A stretch of 64,000 nt of DNA, taken from Bicyclus anynana (taxonomy: Eukaryota; Arthropoda; Insecta; Lepidoptera; Nymphalidae). The notes below the pieces were generated by a model. That model was not told where the DNA came from, did not search any database, and saw only the letters and a program-made list of their open reading frames with translations. Within the stretch, counting starts at the first letter, position 1; every line of letters starts with the position of its first letter. The stretch is from the NCBI RefSeq assembly GCF_947172395.1, contig NC_069105.1, positions 3,038,001 through 3,102,000 on the forward strand, in the 5' to 3' direction. Shown piece after piece: positions 62,817-64,000 of the stretch. Both the position numbers and the translations under genes were made by a program.

Positions 62817-63808
62817 TAATAAACCCGGCATCTAACTACACCCTTCGTGCGAACAACGCAAGTCGTTAGCGCTAATGGAGGCAAGTCACCAAGTCTTAGC
62901 GAACGAGTCGCCGACACCTGAGAGCTGCGACTGTGAGTTACTGATGCTGTTCCTAAGTACTTTTGTTTTATTTAACGCCAAGAAAATGTAATTTTTCTGT
63001 TAGCAGTGGCTAAATAGTTGATATTTCTTTTGTTATGAGCATTAAACTACATAATATAACGACTGTCCCCATACACAATTACTTCACAACAATAAATGAT
63101 TCCATTTTTTGAGTAGTGCTTTGGGTTTTAACTAGGTATTTACCTATGTATTTGTTTCAGAGCAAACAAAAGCTGTCTTTTTATGTATTCATTAATAAAC
63201 TCGGTATCTAACTACACCCTTAGTGCGAAAAACGCAAGTCGTTAGCGCTAATGGAGGCAAGTCGCCGAGTCTTAGCGAACGAGTCGCCGACACCTGAGAG
63301 CGCGCAACTTTGAGTTACTAATGTTTATGTTCCTGACTACTTTTATATTAATTAACGACAAGACATTGTAACATTTCTGTTAGCAGTGGCTAAGTAATTG
63401 ATATTCGACTGTTATAATAACAATTAACTTTGTAATAAAATTACGGTCCCCATAGAACATTATCGAATAACAATAATTGATTCTATTTTTCGGCTGGTGC
63501 TTTGGGTTTTAACTAAAACATATTTATTTGTTTCAAAGCCAACAAAATGTGTCTTTCCACGTGTTTTTATGCTAATAAACTCGACATCTAACTACACTCT
63601 TAGTGCGAACAACGCAAGTCATTAGCGCTAATGGAGGCAAGTCGCCGAGTCTTAGCAAACGAGTCGCCGACACCTGAGAGCTGCAACTGTGAGTTACTGA
63701 TGCTGTTCCTGAGTACTTTTGTTTTATTTAACGCCAAGAAATTGTAATTTTTCTGCTAGTAGTGACTAACTAAGTGGTCGATATTCGACTGTTAAAAGTA
63801 CAATGAAC
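62817..63808. repeat. Three-copy tandem array, about 378-bp monomer
   Basis: Monomers start TAATAAACYCGRCATCTAAC at 62817, 63193 and 63573. Each contains GCGCTAATGGAGGCAAGTC and GAGTCGCCGACACCTGAGAG near its start and GCTTTGGGTTTTAACTA near its end. The third is cut by an RTE end. Confidence 0.9.
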
Positions 63809-63809
63809 T

Positions 63810-64000
63810 GTCATCATCATCATGATCATATCAGCCAATGGACGTCCACTGCAGGACATAGGCCTTTTGTAGGGACTTCCAAACATCACGACGAAACCTG
63901 CATCCAACGAATCCCTGCGATTCGCTTGATGTCGTCAGTTCACCTGGTGGGGGGTCGGCCAACACTGCGCTTACTAGTGCGGGGTTGCAGTTCCAGCACT
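63810..64000 (-). mobile_element. RTE-clade LINE 3' end, running off the window
   Basis: Reversed tail CATCATCATCATGATCATAT, then TGGACGTCCACTGCAGGAC and the RWTDDIKR region. It interrupts the third monomer of the array. Its 5' extent is outside the window. Confidence 0.8.

Noticed and set aside
1..64000. A novel defence, metabolic or signalling gene system
   Set aside because: No cluster of host genes is present. The only long frames are retroelement proteins, so I make no such claim.

Overview
This window is almost certainly nuclear DNA from a lepidopteran insect (moth or butterfly). It is AT-rich and non-coding apart from mobile elements, and it is packed with repeat families I recognise as typical of Lepidoptera: Lep1-type Helitron-like elements ending in CAGCTAGT or GTCCGCTAGT, tRNA-headed SINEs with GATGAT tails, a second tRNA-headed SINE with an A-rich tail, RTE-clade LINE 3' ends, and a Ty3/Gypsy element that resembles the mag group first described in silkworm. 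I see no host gene with a convincing exon structure, no functional tRNA or rRNA gene, and nothing bacterial. The window is probably intergenic or deep intronic.

Layout. 1-4.7 kb is a locally duplicated block: an 0.8-kb unit present twice and a second unit present three times, with a Helitron and a SINE inserted into individual copies. 5-10.8 kb is a nest of SINEs, Helitrons, a short inverted-repeat element and LINE 3' ends, including a SINE inside a LINE and another inside an RTE fragment. 11.4-13.9 kb is a 5'-truncated LINE on the minus strand with a 757-codon uninterrupted ORF2. 14.4-30.6 kb holds fold-back and inverted-repeat elements, SINEs, Helitrons, two copies of an unclassified 0.47-kb repeat in opposite orientation, and a small unknown ORF inside a repeat. 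30.7-35.1 kb is a complete LTR retrotransposon with identical 103-bp LTRs, 5-bp target duplications and one 1324-codon gag-pol ORF, inserted inside an older Helitron. 35.7-37.4 kb is a 5'-truncated CR1/Jockey-group LINE with a 486-codon RT ORF. 37.5-53 kb is more SINE, Helitron and LINE debris. 53.1-54.05 kb is a five-copy, roughly 203-bp tandem array. 54.1-62.1 kb has RTE ends and a third SINE type. 62.8-63.8 kb is a three-copy, roughly 378-bp tandem array broken by another RTE end that runs off the window.

How the parts relate. Autonomous-type machinery is represented by the Gypsy element and three LINE lineages. The SINEs, Helitron-like elements and short inverted-repeat elements are non-autonomous. 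Several insertions carry readable target-site duplications, so their order and probable mobilising partner can be inferred. In particular, the GATGAT-tailed SINE and an RTE end were inserted side by side between three identical copies of one 10-bp target site. Family names are from recognition without database search; coordinates of decayed copies are approximate.
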